From Cyclobacteriaceae bacterium (lineage in GTDB: Bacteria; Bacteroidota; Bacteroidia; Cytophagales; Cyclobacteriaceae), in NCBI GenBank assembly GCA_028278225.1, contig JANQEU010000022.1, forward strand, positions 1 to 64,000: 64,000 nucleotides of DNA. The letters run 5' to 3'. Positions 34,674 through 44,788 of this stretch are shown here, one piece after another. The notes under the pieces were generated by a model that was not told where the DNA came from, did no database searches, and saw only the letters and a list, made by a program, of their open reading frames with translations. Within the stretch, counting starts at the first letter, position 1. Each line of letters starts with the position of its first letter. The translations under genes were made by a program, and so were the position numbers.

Positions 34674-36482
34674 TTGAAATCTAACTATGATAAAACTCCT
34701 GTAATCAGGATCGATGGCTACGAGCAGGACTGCATTGGAGGCTGGAGTGAAATCCGTGCTTATTTGACTGAAAAACTACGGCAAACGTCATCAGGCTGCA
34801 AAGTAGTGATCGAGTGCTATCAGGGATTGCATGAAGAAGAACTCATCGAGAACTTTGAGAAGCTTGAAGGATATCATTTTTTAAACATATCTTTTGCTTA
34901 CAAAGATCCCGAAGAAGTGGCCCGGCTGGTCTATCCTGAAATAACGGATGACCGGATATTCGGAAAGCTCACGAAACTCTCGATCCTTGATTACTTTGAT
35001 GAAGGGAGACTTGCATCTCTTCAGGAAACGATCAACAATTGGTCGGGTGAATCTTTAATCATTTTTGGCACCGGTGCGAGTGCTATTGCCGGATCGTTCG
35101 ATTTACTGCTGTACGCTGACATGGCCAGATGGGAGATTCAACAGCGAATGAGAGCTAACCAGGTGAATAACCTTGGAGTAGAAAACAAGCGTGATGAGTT
35201 CAGCCTCAAGTATAAGCAGGCTTTCTTCGTTGATTGGAGGATCTGCGACCGGATCAAAATTGATCTTCTTCACAAAATAGACTATTTGCTGGATACAAAC
35301 ATTCCGGGTCAGCCGAAGATGGTGACCGGAAAGGCACTAAGATCAGGTTTGGATAGGATTGCTCAACGCCCTTTTCGAGTGGTTCCTTTTTTTGATCCCG
35401 GACCATGGGGAGGCCAGTGGATGAAAGAAGTCTGTGATCTCGATAGATCCGTACAAAATTTTGCCTGGTGTTTTGATTGCGTTCCTGAAGAAAACAGTTT
35501 ACTGATGGCATTTGGTGATGAAACAGTTGAAATTCCCTCGCTGGATTTACTTTTTCATAGGCCCGGAGAAATTCTGGGTAATGACCTGTATGAGGTATTG
35601 GGGCCCGAGTTTCCGATCAGATTTGATTTCCTGGACACCATGGACGGTGGTAACCTGAGTTTGCAGGTTCATCCGACAGTTTCCTACATTCGTGAGCAAT
35701 TCGGCATGACATATACCCAGGACGAAAGTTACTATTTGCTGGATGCGGAGGACGATGCCGAAGTTTATCTTGGTCTTAGGGAGGATATAGATCCTAAGCA
35801 AATGATTGATGAACTTAAAACCGCACAGGAGGGAGGTTCTTCCTTTGTGGCTTCAAGGCACGTCCAAACATGGAAGGTTAAAAAACATGATCATGTGCTT
35901 ATTCCTGCCGGTACGGTGCATTGTTCCGGAAAGAACAGCATGGTCCTTGAAATAAGCGCTACGCCGTACATTTTCACTTTCAAACTGTGGGATTGGGGAA
36001 GACTGGGATTGGATGGGAAACCGCGCCCGATAAATATTGGTCATGGAGAAAAAGTCATTGATTGGAGCAGAACCAGGACGTGGACCGAAAAGAATTTGGT
36101 GAATCAATTTGAACTGATCGCTAAGGGAGATGGCTGGAAAGAAGAAAAAACGGGATTGCACGAATTGGAGTTTATTGAGACCAGGAGACATTGGTTTGAG
36201 AAGATTGTAAGACATCACACCAATGGTTTGGTAAATGTCCTTAATCTTGTTGAAGGAAGAGAAGTGATTGTTGAGAGCCCCTCCGGTGCATTTGAACCAT
36301 TTGTTGTCCATTATGCGGAGACTTTTATAGTGCCGGCTTGTGTTGGGGACTATACGATCAGACCTTATGGCGAAAGTACCGGCAAGACGTGCGGCACGAT
36401 TAAGGCATTTGTTCGAATGGATAAACTCAGGGCAATTGGTGATGATCTGTGGATGATACATCCCAATGGCAGACCTGAATAG
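34674..36482 (+). CDS. Kinase-like domain fused to class I phosphomannose isomerase-like domain
   Basis: Protein of 602 residues. The C-terminal part (from about residue 235) is a class I mannose-6-phosphate isomerase. Zinc ligand candidates are Q331 and H333 (LQVHP), E351 (DESYYLLDAE) and H416 (IPAGTVHC). The N-terminal 225 residues resemble a degenerate uridine-kinase-type P-loop fold: IIFGTGASAIAG, YADMARWEIQQRMR and FVDWRICDRIKIDLL. I see no intact GxxxxGKS loop. Similar long proteins occur in Bacteroidota sugar loci. The start codon is TTG at 34674, because no ATG is available before residue 150. It lies between SusD and the sugar symporter, suggesting interconversion of a mannose-type sugar. 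Confidence 0.8.
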   Translation: MKSNYDKTPVIRIDGYEQDCIGGWSEIRAYLTEKLRQTSSGCKVVIECYQGLHEEELIENFEKLEGYHFLNISFAYKDPEEVARLVYPEITDDRIFGKLTKLSILDYFDEGRLASLQETINNWSGESLIIFGTGASAIAGSFDLLLYADMARWEIQQRMRANQVNNLGVENKRDEFSLKYKQAFFVDWRICDRIKIDLLHKIDYLLDTNIPGQPKMVTGKALRSGLDRIAQRPFRVVPFFDPGPWGGQWMKEVCDLDRSVQNFAWCFDCVPEENSLLMAFGDETVEIPSLDLLFHRPGEILGNDLYEVLGPEFPIRFDFLDTMDGGNLSLQVHPTVSYIREQFGMTYTQDESYYLLDAEDDAEVYLGLREDIDPKQMIDELKTAQEGGSSFVASRHVQTWKVKKHDHVLIPAGTVHCSGKNSMVLEISATPYIFTFKLWDWGRLGLDGKPRPINIGHGEKVIDWSRTRTWTEKNLVNQFELIAKGDGWKEEKTGLHELEFIETRRHWFEKIVRHHTNGLVNVLNLVEGREVIVESPSGAFEPFVVHYAETFIVPACVGDYTIRPYGESTGKTCGTIKAFVRMDKLRAIGDDLWMIHPNGRPE

Positions 36483-36509
36483 ACTGAGCCAAACTTAGAA
36501 GAAGAAACA

Positions 36510-37871
36510 ATGCAGGACCAAACTAACTATAAATACATATATCTCATTTCAATTGTCGCTGCCGTTGGAGGTTTATTGTTTGGGTATGATACGGCTGTTA
36601 TTGCCGGCGCAATTGGTTTTTTAAGAGATAAGTTCGAATTGTCGGCAGCCATGATGGGATGGGCCGCTTCCAGTGCGATAATCGGATGTGTTTTTGGTGC
36701 GATGTTCGCTGGCAAGCTAAGTGACGAATTCGGGCGAAAGAAAATCCTTCTGTTAACCGCAGTTTTATTTGCCATCTCGGCAATCGGTTCAGCTATTCCG
36801 AACAATTTGACACAATTTGCCATTGCACGGTTTATCGGGGGCCTTGGTGTGGGAGCAGCCTCAATGCTGGCACCATTGTACATATCGGAAGTGGCTCCCG
36901 CCAATATTCGGGGAAGGCTGGTCACTTCTTACCAAATGGCGATTGTCATAGGAATATTGTTGATCTACTTTGTCAACCTCAAGATCTCAAACCTGGGGGA
37001 TGAATCATGGAATATTAATATGGGGTGGCGCTATATGTTGGGTTCTGAGGCTATCCCGGCCTTAATATTTATGCTATTGCTTACTATAGTCCCCGAAAGT
37101 CCGCGATGGCTGTCAAAATCGGGTGATGAAAAACGATCTCTTGAAATACTGGAACGGATCAATGGCCTCGCCAAGGCGAAAGAGATCCAACTGGAGATCA
37201 ATGAAGTTTTGAAGGAGGAAAAAGGTACATTAAAAGAATTATTTGCTCCCGGTTTACGGAAAGCCGTAATTGTTGGTGTTTTTCTGGCCATATTCTCACA
37301 AGTGACAGGGATCAACGCCATTATGTATTACGCACCCGAGATATTCAAGAGCGTGGGTTTCGGCACTGAATCTGCTTTGTTTCAGACAGTGATCGTGGGG
37401 TCTTTTAACATCATTTTCACTTTAGTAGCCTTATGGTTGGTCGATAAGGCCGGAAGGAAGCCCTTATTGTTGTTTGGCGTCTCCGGAATGGCGATTTGCC
37501 TCCTTTGCATCGGAATGGTCTTCAATTCGGACAATGCAAACGGACCCTGGATTTTGATATTCATATTAGGTTATGTCGCCAGTTTTTCATCTTCCCTGGG
37601 GCCGATGCCATGGGTGATGATTTCAGAAATATTCCCAACCAAAACCAGGGGCGTCGCAATGTCTCTCGCAGTGCTGATGATGTGGGTATCCGTGTATTTT
37701 GTAACCCAATTCTTTCCGATACTGCTTGAATCCATCGGAGGAGCATTCACATTCTGGATATTTATGATTAATGCAATAATACTGGTGCTATTTGTATGGT
37801 TACGAGTTCCTGAAACTAAAGGAAAAACATTAGAGGAAATTGAAATGACCTGGATGCATTCTGAAGATTAA
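36510..37871 (+). CDS. MFS sugar:proton symporter (XylE/GalP type)
   Basis: Inner-membrane transporter of 453 residues with twelve predicted helices. Sugar-porter signatures are GGLLFGYDTAVIAGAIGFL in helix 1, the loop GKLSDEFGRKK, the ARFIGGLGVGAASMLAPLYI stretch, PESPRWLSKSG after helix 6, QVTGINAIMYYAPEIFK in helix 7, WLVDKAGRKPL and the C-terminal VPETKGKTLEEIE. It starts 27 bases after the isomerase gene and is followed 11 bases later by the GH92 gene. It probably imports the monosaccharide released in the periplasm. Confidence 0.95.
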   Translation: MQDQTNYKYIYLISIVAAVGGLLFGYDTAVIAGAIGFLRDKFELSAAMMGWAASSAIIGCVFGAMFAGKLSDEFGRKKILLLTAVLFAISAIGSAIPNNLTQFAIARFIGGLGVGAASMLAPLYISEVAPANIRGRLVTSYQMAIVIGILLIYFVNLKISNLGDESWNINMGWRYMLGSEAIPALIFMLLLTIVPESPRWLSKSGDEKRSLEILERINGLAKAKEIQLEINEVLKEEKGTLKELFAPGLRKAVIVGVFLAIFSQVTGINAIMYYAPEIFKSVGFGTESALFQTVIVGSFNIIFTLVALWLVDKAGRKPLLLFGVSGMAICLLCIGMVFNSDNANGPWILIFILGYVASFSSSLGPMPWVMISEIFPTKTRGVAMSLAVLMMWVSVYFVTQFFPILLESIGGAFTFWIFMINAIILVLFVWLRVPETKGKTLEEIEMTWMHSED

Positions 37872-37882
37872 TCCTATTTGTT

Positions 37883-40672
37883 ATGGTAAAAAGATTGTTT
37901 CGATCCAGCCTGAACTTTTGGCTGATCTTGTTGAGCCTGAACCTGGTTCAGGCAAACCCTTATAATATCGCCCCCATGGCCAGAGTGACCTCATCAACAG
38001 ATCAGTCTGATCAGTTTTTGAGCAGAAATGTTACTGATGGAATAATCAGAATTGACAAACAGGGAGAATGGGCCTGTGAAGGTCAAACCATTTTTTGGGG
38101 ATATATACGATATCCCTGGGTACAGCTTGACTGGAATGAAGAAGTCAGTATCAATAAGATCATTATTTATGATCGGCCTTCAGCGGCTGAACATTCGGCA
38201 GGAGGTACACTGACTTTCAGCGACGGGTCTGAGATCAAAGTGACGGCAATACCCAATGATGGCTCTCCAAAGACTGTTTCTTTCGAAAGAAGAAAAGTAA
38301 AATGGGTGCGCTTTCAGGTTACTGATGGTAACGGGTTCAATTTGGGGTTGTCTGAAATCGAGGTATTTCCCTCACCCGATGATTACCAGGACCTGGTGTC
38401 ATGGGTCAATCCCTTTGTGGAGACCACCAGGGGAAGGTATTTCTATTTCACACCGGGCAGTACCCCTTTTGGAATGATTGCCGCTGCCCCTCATACAAGA
38501 AACAAAAACCAATGGGGTGGTGGATATAATTACAATTCAACCGAGGTGTTGGGATTTGGTCAGGTTCACGGCTGGATGTTGTCCGGTATTGAAATGATGC
38601 CAACAACCGGTGAAGTGGACCCCACAAAAGGCGAGTCCGGATGGAAATCCTCCTTTAGCCACGAGGATGAGATCGCGCAGCCGGGATATCAGCGAATTTT
38701 CCTGGAGGACTATGGTATCTGGACGGAATATACCAGTACGGACAGGGTCAGTTTGTACAGGTTCGGGTTTACGGAAAACGATGATGCAAATATTCTCATC
38801 AACCTGGGTGGATACCTGGGGAGTACTACGATGACGGAAGCACGGGTGAAAAGAGTCAGTACAACGGAAATTGAGGGCTCCTTTGCTTCCGCCGGACGAT
38901 TATGGGGTGGGCCTGACAAAGTGAGGATCTTCTTTGTAGCGAAGTTTGATAAACCCTTTCTACAACTTGACAGCTGGAATGGCGATGAACAGACAGCTGA
39001 TATAAACGAGCTCACCGGTCCGTCTGAAATGGCCAGGAGAGACTCCATGACATTCTATGGGATAACGCAGAGCTACTGGGATGCGCCGGTTGCAGGAGTT
39101 TCTGCAAAGTATCGTGTGGAAAAGGGAGATGAATTACAGCTGAAATTTTCAATATCCTATGCGAGCATTGAAAATGCCAGGGAGAATATGACCACAGAAA
39201 TGGATCATTGGGATTTTGATCGGGTCAAAAATGATAATCAGAGCCAATGGAATGATTGGTTAGGCAAGATTGAGGTTTACGGCGGTACGGAGAAGCAGAA
39301 GATCAAATTCTATACGGACCTCTGGCATGTGTTACTGGGAAGACACATCCTGAATGATGTGAACGGTGAATATCCCGATTACACACAGGGAAAGAGAGAT
39401 TGGAAATTCACCGATGCAAAATTGAAAGTGAGGATGCTTCCGAAAAATGCTGATGGGGATGTGAAGTTCAATATGTACAATTCGGACGCCTTGTGGTTAA
39501 CCCAGTGGAATGTGAATGTACTCTGGGGATTAGGTTGGCCGGATATTTTGGATGATTTTTCCGCCTCCATGGTCCAATATGCTGACAATGGCGGGCTATT
39601 GCCTCGCGGACCTAATGCAGGGGGGTATTCCTACATTATGACCGGTAATCCTGTTACCAATATGCTGGTCAGTGCCTTTCAAAAGGGGATGCTGACGAAG
39701 ACGGATCCAAAACACGCCTTCGATGTTATGAAGCGAAATCACCTGCCTGGTGGGATGATGGGTGATACGCCTGAGGAATTATCCTTTTATATTGAGAATG
39801 GATGGTGTCCCGATAATGCCGGAAAAACGATAGAATGGGCTTTTCAGGACTGGGCACTGGCCCAGATGGCTGACAAGCTCGGAAAGAAGAATGATTTCAA
39901 AGAATTTTCCAGAAGATCAGAGAGCTGGAAAAATCTTTATCACCGGGAACTAAAATTGCTTTTCCCTAAAGATGCCGATGGGAGCTGGCTTCACACGGAT
40001 GAGCTCAGCGGGTCCGGTTGGGTAGAAGCCAATGCATGGCAGGCTACCTGGTCGATTTCGCATGATATAGGTGAGCTTACCAATTTGGTGGGCGGTCCTG
40101 ATGAAATATCCGAAATGGTTGACTTTGCTTTCAGACAGGCGGAACCTGACGATTTTGTGTTTGGGTACGGCAATGGATACGTCAGCTACGCCAACCAACC
40201 CGGATGCTCAAATGCTCACGTGTTTAACTATACCGGTAAACCCTGGCTTTCGCAATACTGGGTGAGAAAAGTGAATGAACAGGCATATGGGGATATAACA
40301 CCTGATGCAGGGTATGGAGGCCATGATGAGGACCAGGGACAGATGGGAGGTGTGAGTGCGTTGATGTCAATGGGATTGTTCAGTTTGAAGGGCAATACTT
40401 CCGTTGATCCTGTCTATGAGATAACAAGCCCCGTATTCGATCGCGTAGTAATTTATCTGGATGAAAAATACTATGAAGGCAAGATCTTTGAGATCATCGC
40501 CAACAACAATTCAGAGGAAAACATGTACATTCAAAGTGCCAGCCTGGATGGTAAGGAATTGAAGGGACCGTGGTTCTACCATCGCCAGCTTGCGGATGGC
40601 GGTAAGTTGATTTTGGAATTAGGTCCGGATCCAAACGAAAATTGGGGTAGTGATCCAAAAGACGCACCGTAG
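37883..40672 (+). CDS. GH92-like alpha-mannosidase with N-terminal F5/8-type domain
   Basis: Secreted protein of 929 residues: signal peptide (FWLILLSLNLVQA), an F5/8 type C-like carbohydrate-binding domain at about 30-165 (MARVTSSTDQSDQFLSRNVT, KVKWVRFQVTDGNGFNLGLS), then a GH92 catalytic module. GH92 landmarks are VNPFVETTRGRYFYFTPGST, GFGQVHGWMLSGIEMMPTTG, YSDALWLTQWNVN-like, GKTIEWAFQDW and the C-terminal GGHDEDQGQMGG at 812-823. The last motif replaces the usual GNDDxGQMSAWY, but acidic residues D815, E816 and D817 are kept. GH92 enzymes are calcium-dependent exo-alpha-mannosidases. The altered motif suggests a different linkage or sugar. Confidence 0.85.
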   Translation: MVKRLFRSSLNFWLILLSLNLVQANPYNIAPMARVTSSTDQSDQFLSRNVTDGIIRIDKQGEWACEGQTIFWGYIRYPWVQLDWNEEVSINKIIIYDRPSAAEHSAGGTLTFSDGSEIKVTAIPNDGSPKTVSFERRKVKWVRFQVTDGNGFNLGLSEIEVFPSPDDYQDLVSWVNPFVETTRGRYFYFTPGSTPFGMIAAAPHTRNKNQWGGGYNYNSTEVLGFGQVHGWMLSGIEMMPTTGEVDPTKGESGWKSSFSHEDEIAQPGYQRIFLEDYGIWTEYTSTDRVSLYRFGFTENDDANILINLGGYLGSTTMTEARVKRVSTTEIEGSFASAGRLWGGPDKVRIFFVAKFDKPFLQLDSWNGDEQTADINELTGPSEMARRDSMTFYGITQSYWDAPVAGVSAKYRVEKGDELQLKFSISYASIENARENMTTEMDHWDFDRVKNDNQSQWNDWLGKIEVYGGTEKQKIKFYTDLWHVLLGRHILNDVNGEYPDYTQGKRDWKFTDAKLKVRMLPKNADGDVKFNMYNSDALWLTQWNVNVLWGLGWPDILDDFSASMVQYADNGGLLPRGPNAGGYSYIMTGNPVTNMLVSAFQKGMLTKTDPKHAFDVMKRNHLPGGMMGDTPEELSFYIENGWCPDNAGKTIEWAFQDWALAQMADKLGKKNDFKEFSRRSESWKNLYHRELKLLFPKDADGSWLHTDELSGSGWVEANAWQATWSISHDIGELTNLVGGPDEISEMVDFAFRQAEPDDFVFGYGNGYVSYANQPGCSNAHVFNYTGKPWLSQYWVRKVNEQAYGDITPDAGYGGHDEDQGQMGGVSALMSMGLFSLKGNTSVDPVYEITSPVFDRVVIYLDEKYYEGKIFEIIANNNSEENMYIQSASLDGKELKGPWFYHRQLADGGKLILELGPDPNENWGSDPKDAP

Positions 40673-40673
40673 G

Positions 40674-41465
40674 ATGAAAAAGCTGATACCTCTTTTGTTC
40701 TTATTGGTCCTTGGGCAGGAACTTCAGGGACAGGATCAGATCCTTATTTCCAGTCATCTGATTCCCGACACGGATACCGTTTGGGTATTTACTCCCTCGG
40801 ATTACGCGGAAGGGCAAAAATATCCGGTGGTATACATGCTTCATGGGTACAGCAGTGATTATCAGCAGTGGCACAAAATCATGGATGCTGTAAAATATGC
40901 GAATGACTATGATATAATCATTGTTTGTCCGGATGGTTTTTACAACTCGTGGTATATAAATAGCCCCCGGAAGTCTGAAAGCCAGTTTGCGTCCTACTTC
41001 TTTGAAAAACTTATTCCCGCCATTGAGGAAAAGTACGCAGCAGATACTGAAAACCGGTTCGTCACGGGCTTAAGTATGGGTGGTCACGGTGCCTTTCACC
41101 TGTTTTCACTCCGACCGGATTTATTTAAAAGCGCCGGTAGCACCAGCGGCGTGATGGACCTGAGAGGATCGGCCGGCTTGTTTGAGTTACATGAATACTT
41201 AGGAGAGTACGAAGAGAATCAGGACTTGTGGTTATCTGTTTCAGCCATCGGTAACATTGAGAAATTCAAGAACGCAAATAAGGAGTTAATATTTGATTGT
41301 GGAACGGAAGATCCGTTTTTCAGGTGGAATATGGATTTTTACCGGAAAGCGCTCGAAGCTAATGTGCCTGTGACATTTATAAGTCAACCGGGCAAACATG
41401 AATGGGATTATTGGGAAAAATCAATTAAAGCTCATTTTGAGTTTTTCAAAGCCAAATCCAATTAA
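40674..41465 (+). CDS. Secreted alpha/beta-hydrolase esterase (esterase D / CE1-like)
   Basis: Esterase of 263 residues. The ATG at 40674, one base after the GH92 stop, gives a signal peptide MKKLIPLLFLLVLGQELQGQ. The nucleophile elbow is GLSMGGHGAF with Ser134, preceded by YPVVYMLHGYSSDYQQW (oxyanion region). Likely acid and base are in DCGTEDPFF and PGKHEWDYW. The family includes feruloyl esterases, acetylxylan esterases and S-formylglutathione hydrolases; the signal peptide and the glycosidase neighbours favour a carbohydrate esterase. The 3' end overlaps the next gene by 68 bases if that gene starts at 41398. Confidence 0.88.
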   Translation: MKKLIPLLFLLVLGQELQGQDQILISSHLIPDTDTVWVFTPSDYAEGQKYPVVYMLHGYSSDYQQWHKIMDAVKYANDYDIIIVCPDGFYNSWYINSPRKSESQFASYFFEKLIPAIEEKYAADTENRFVTGLSMGGHGAFHLFSLRPDLFKSAGSTSGVMDLRGSAGLFELHEYLGEYEENQDLWLSVSAIGNIEKFKNANKELIFDCGTEDPFFRWNMDFYRKALEANVPVTFISQPGKHEWDYWEKSIKAHFEFFKAKSN

Positions 41466-44400
41466 GGCTAAAGCCATTGTTTGGTCGATCTTTCTCCTGA
41501 CCGGACTCCTGGTGGCGCTCAATTCATGTACGGAAAGAAGCAAAACACGTCAAAGATTCACATTCCTTACTCCGGAGCAAACGGGAGTTGACTTTGTGAA
41601 TCAAATTTCAGCTACGGATTCCCTCAATATTCTGAACTACATCTATTTCTATGATGGAGGAGGAGTAGGTGTCGTCGATGTAAATAATGACGGCCTGGAG
41701 GATATCTTTTTTACCGGCAACCAGGTTTCAAACCGGTTGTATCTCAATAGAGGGGATTTTAGTTTTCAGGATATCACGGAATCGGCGGGTCTAGGGAGTG
41801 AGAAATGGTGTACAGGCGTCAGTATTGCGGACATTAACTCCGACGGATACCGGGATATATATGTTTGTGTGACGGGACTAAATGAGGAAGACCGGGGAAA
41901 TCTGCTGTACATCAACCAGGGAGACAATACATTCATTGAATCGGCGTCCGGATTTGGTGTTGCTGATAATGGCTTTTCCACGCAGGCAGCATTTTTAGAT
42001 TATGATCGGGATGGAGATCTGGACCTGTATGTAATGAACCACGCCAACAACAGGGAGTCGTTGAACACACCTTTGCCAAAGAGGGTATATGGTGAAGCAC
42101 CCAATAGTGACCGGCTGTACCGGAATAATGGCAATGATTCCTTCACGGACGTTTCGGCGGAAACAGGTATACTGATAGAAGGTTACGGACTAGGGATTGC
42201 TGTGAGCGATATCAATCGGGATGGCTGGAGTGATGTCTATATTTCCAATGATTTTATCAGTAATGACCTGTTATACATCAATAATGGCAATGGGACGTTC
42301 ACCAACAGGATCGCTGATCTGATTCAGGAGCAAACTTACAACGGCATGGGAGCGGATATAAGTGATTTCAACAATGATGGAATGGCCGACATTCTGGTTT
42401 TGGATATGCTTTCTCCGGATGTCGTCAGGGCCAAGACCATGGTTGGGTCGATGACATATGAGAAGTTCAACGCCATCATCAGGGCAGGTTATGAGCCGCA
42501 GTACATGCGAAATACACTTCAGATAAACAGGGGTGATAAGGGCTTTGATGAGATCGGGAGGTTTGCCGGTATTCACCGGACAGATTGGAGCTGGGCAGCA
42601 CTTTTCATGGATCTGGACAACGATGGATGGAAAGATATCTTCATTACCAATGGCTACCTGAAAGATATTACGAATAAGGATTTCATCGACTACAACAACA
42701 ACCTTTCCATGTTCAAATCAGAAAAGGACGTGATGGAGGAGACGCTGTCCAGAATCGAAGAACTGAATGGCGTAAAGCTTGCCAACTACGCCTTCAAAAA
42801 TCAGGCGAACATGAAATTCCGGGATGTGACCCATGATTGGGCATTCAATGTTCCTTCATTTTCCAATGGAGCAGCTTACGCCGATCTCGACCTTGACGGT
42901 GACCTGGACCTGGTGGTTAGTAACCTGGACGAACCTGCATTCATCATTCGAAACAATACGGATTCCACGGAAAACTATTTGCAGATTAATCTTTTTGGCC
43001 CCGGGTCAAATCGATCTGCTATCGGGGCGAAAGTTGATCTGTATGCAGAGGGAATTCATCAATTCTCAGAAAAGTATTTATCCCGGGGTTACATGTCAAC
43101 TGTGACGGACCGGATGCATTTTGGTTTGGGTGATTCCGGCATGGTTGATTCCATCAGGATCACCTGGCCTGATGGAAAATATACCCGGTTTGTCGGGCTT
43201 GAAGTAAATCAAACACTGAAAGTCTCATATGATGAAGATGCTGAAGAATTTGCGGGCAAACCCCCGGATCAGAGTCCGGTACTTAAGGAATCAGACAATG
43301 ATTATGGTATTGTGTATATCCATCAACAATACGATTACAATGATTTCAAGGATGGACCATTATTGCCGCACAAGTTGTCTGTAAACGGACCGATCCTGGC
43401 TGCCGGCGATCTGAACGGGGATGGTTTGGATGATCTTTTTACCGGAGGGAGCAAAGGTTTTCCAGCCTATGTTTTCTATCAAAATGACCAGGGTCGATTT
43501 GATAAAATGGAGTTGAAGGAACTCAGAGAAAGCGAAGTTCAGGACGCCCTAATTTTTGACGCAAACGGTGATGAAATAAACGATCTGTATGTTGCCTGCG
43601 GAAGTGTAAGACCTGATCCGAAAGCGAGCAGGGATAAATTGTTTTTGGGCCGAAAGGATCAGTTATTAGAATATGATCCCGGGCATGGGCACCGGGAAGT
43701 AAATACCTCGGCCGTTGATGCCGCTGATTTTGATGGCGACGGAGATCCGGACCTTTTTGCAGGGGGTTTTGTAATTCCGGGTAACTATCCACTGGCATCC
43801 CAAAGCTATTTACTGCTCAATGAAGGTGGAAATTTTATAGCATCTACTCCTGATGAACTGGCCGACATCGGAATGGTCCGGGATGCGAAGTGGATAGATT
43901 ACAACAAGGATGACTATCCGGAGCTGATGGTGGTTGGTGAATGGATGAACATCATGTTATTTAAGAATATTGCGGGAAAACTTCAAAATGTCACTGAAGA
44001 TGTTGGACTCGGTGATATGAAAGGCTGGTGGAATGCCATTTACGCAAATGATTTTGACAAGGACGGAGATATTGATATCATCTGCGGCAATACAGGGCTC
44101 AATTCACCTTTTTCTGCCTCAGCGGTGGAACCAATGAAGGCCTACATCACTGATTTTGACAGGGACGGGAATTATGAGCCATTGGTGACAAATTTTGTAA
44201 ACGGGACTGAATCACTTCTGATTTCACGTGAGGAATTTTTGGCAGAAAATCCTTATTTCAGAAGGTTGTTTCCCAGTCATCAAAGCTTTGCCGAGGTTCG
44301 GATAACAGATATTTTTTCAGGGGAGGAAATGCTTGAAACAAAGATGTTAGTCTGCAATACGTTTGAGTCTGTTTATCTTGAGAACATTGATGGTGATCAT

Positions 44401-44706
44401 TTTAAAGTTGTAGCGCTTCCCTCCGAGGTACAGTTGTCTCCTGTTTACGATATGCTCCATACGAGTGAGGGCATTATCGCTGTGGGAAATTTTGATTATG
44501 CAACGCGCCTGGGTGAGAGTTATGGTTCCGGCAGGGGCGTTTTAATGAAGGTGGATCATGGTGCCGGGGGAGAAACCAGTTTTCAAACCCGCTACCTGGA
44601 TATAACGGGGAACGCCCGTTCAATCGTCCAATTGGACCGGAGAAACGGCGATCGTCTGATTGTGGTTGGCGTTAATTCGGAAAAACTAAAAATTTACGAA
44701 TTTTAA
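41398..44706 (+). CDS. Large FG-GAP/VCBS-repeat lipoprotein with ASPIC/UnbV domain
   Basis: Surface-type protein of about 1100 residues. The first confident feature is a lipoprotein signal at about residues 25-44 (AIVWSIFLLTGLLVALNSC). Seven or more FG-GAP/VCBS repeats follow, with calcium-binding loops such as DVNNDGLEDIF, DINSDGYRDIY, DYDRDGDLDLY, DLDNDGWKDIF and DFDKDGDIDII. An ASPIC/UnbV module lies near residues 530-610 (NRSAIGAKVDLYAEG, DSIRITWPDGKYT). Such beta-propellers bind glycans or proteins. The start is uncertain: ATG 41398 adds an unusual stretch before the signal and overlaps the esterase by 68 bases; a later non-ATG start is possible. Not an enzyme as far as I can see. Confidence 0.82.
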   Translation: MNGIIGKNQLKLILSFSKPNPIKAKAIVWSIFLLTGLLVALNSCTERSKTRQRFTFLTPEQTGVDFVNQISATDSLNILNYIYFYDGGGVGVVDVNNDGLEDIFFTGNQVSNRLYLNRGDFSFQDITESAGLGSEKWCTGVSIADINSDGYRDIYVCVTGLNEEDRGNLLYINQGDNTFIESASGFGVADNGFSTQAAFLDYDRDGDLDLYVMNHANNRESLNTPLPKRVYGEAPNSDRLYRNNGNDSFTDVSAETGILIEGYGLGIAVSDINRDGWSDVYISNDFISNDLLYINNGNGTFTNRIADLIQEQTYNGMGADISDFNNDGMADILVLDMLSPDVVRAKTMVGSMTYEKFNAIIRAGYEPQYMRNTLQINRGDKGFDEIGRFAGIHRTDWSWAALFMDLDNDGWKDIFITNGYLKDITNKDFIDYNNNLSMFKSEKDVMEETLSRIEELNGVKLANYAFKNQANMKFRDVTHDWAFNVPSFSNGAAYADLDLDGDLDLVVSNLDEPAFIIRNNTDSTENYLQINLFGPGSNRSAIGAKVDLYAEGIHQFSEKYLSRGYMSTVTDRMHFGLGDSGMVDSIRITWPDGKYTRFVGLEVNQTLKVSYDEDAEEFAGKPPDQSPVLKESDNDYGIVYIHQQYDYNDFKDGPLLPHKLSVNGPILAAGDLNGDGLDDLFTGGSKGFPAYVFYQNDQGRFDKMELKELRESEVQDALIFDANGDEINDLYVACGSVRPDPKASRDKLFLGRKDQLLEYDPGHGHREVNTSAVDAADFDGDGDPDLFAGGFVIPGNYPLASQSYLLLNEGGNFIASTPDELADIGMVRDAKWIDYNKDDYPELMVVGEWMNIMLFKNIAGKLQNVTEDVGLGDMKGWWNAIYANDFDKDGDIDIICGNTGLNSPFSASAVEPMKAYITDFDRDGNYEPLVTNFVNGTESLLISREEFLAENPYFRRLFPSHQSFAEVRITDIFSGEEMLETKMLVCNTFESVYLENIDGDHFKVVALPSEVQLSPVYDMLHTSEGIIAVGNFDYATRLGESYGSGRGVLMKVDHGAGGETSFQTRYLDITGNARSIVQLDRRNGDRLIVVGVNSEKLKIYEF

Positions 44707-44788
44707 AGATTCAATCGATTGCGAAACCAGTAATCCCTGGAGGATATTTGGTTGTATACTATCAGTAAAACAAATTTTATCAAACAAT

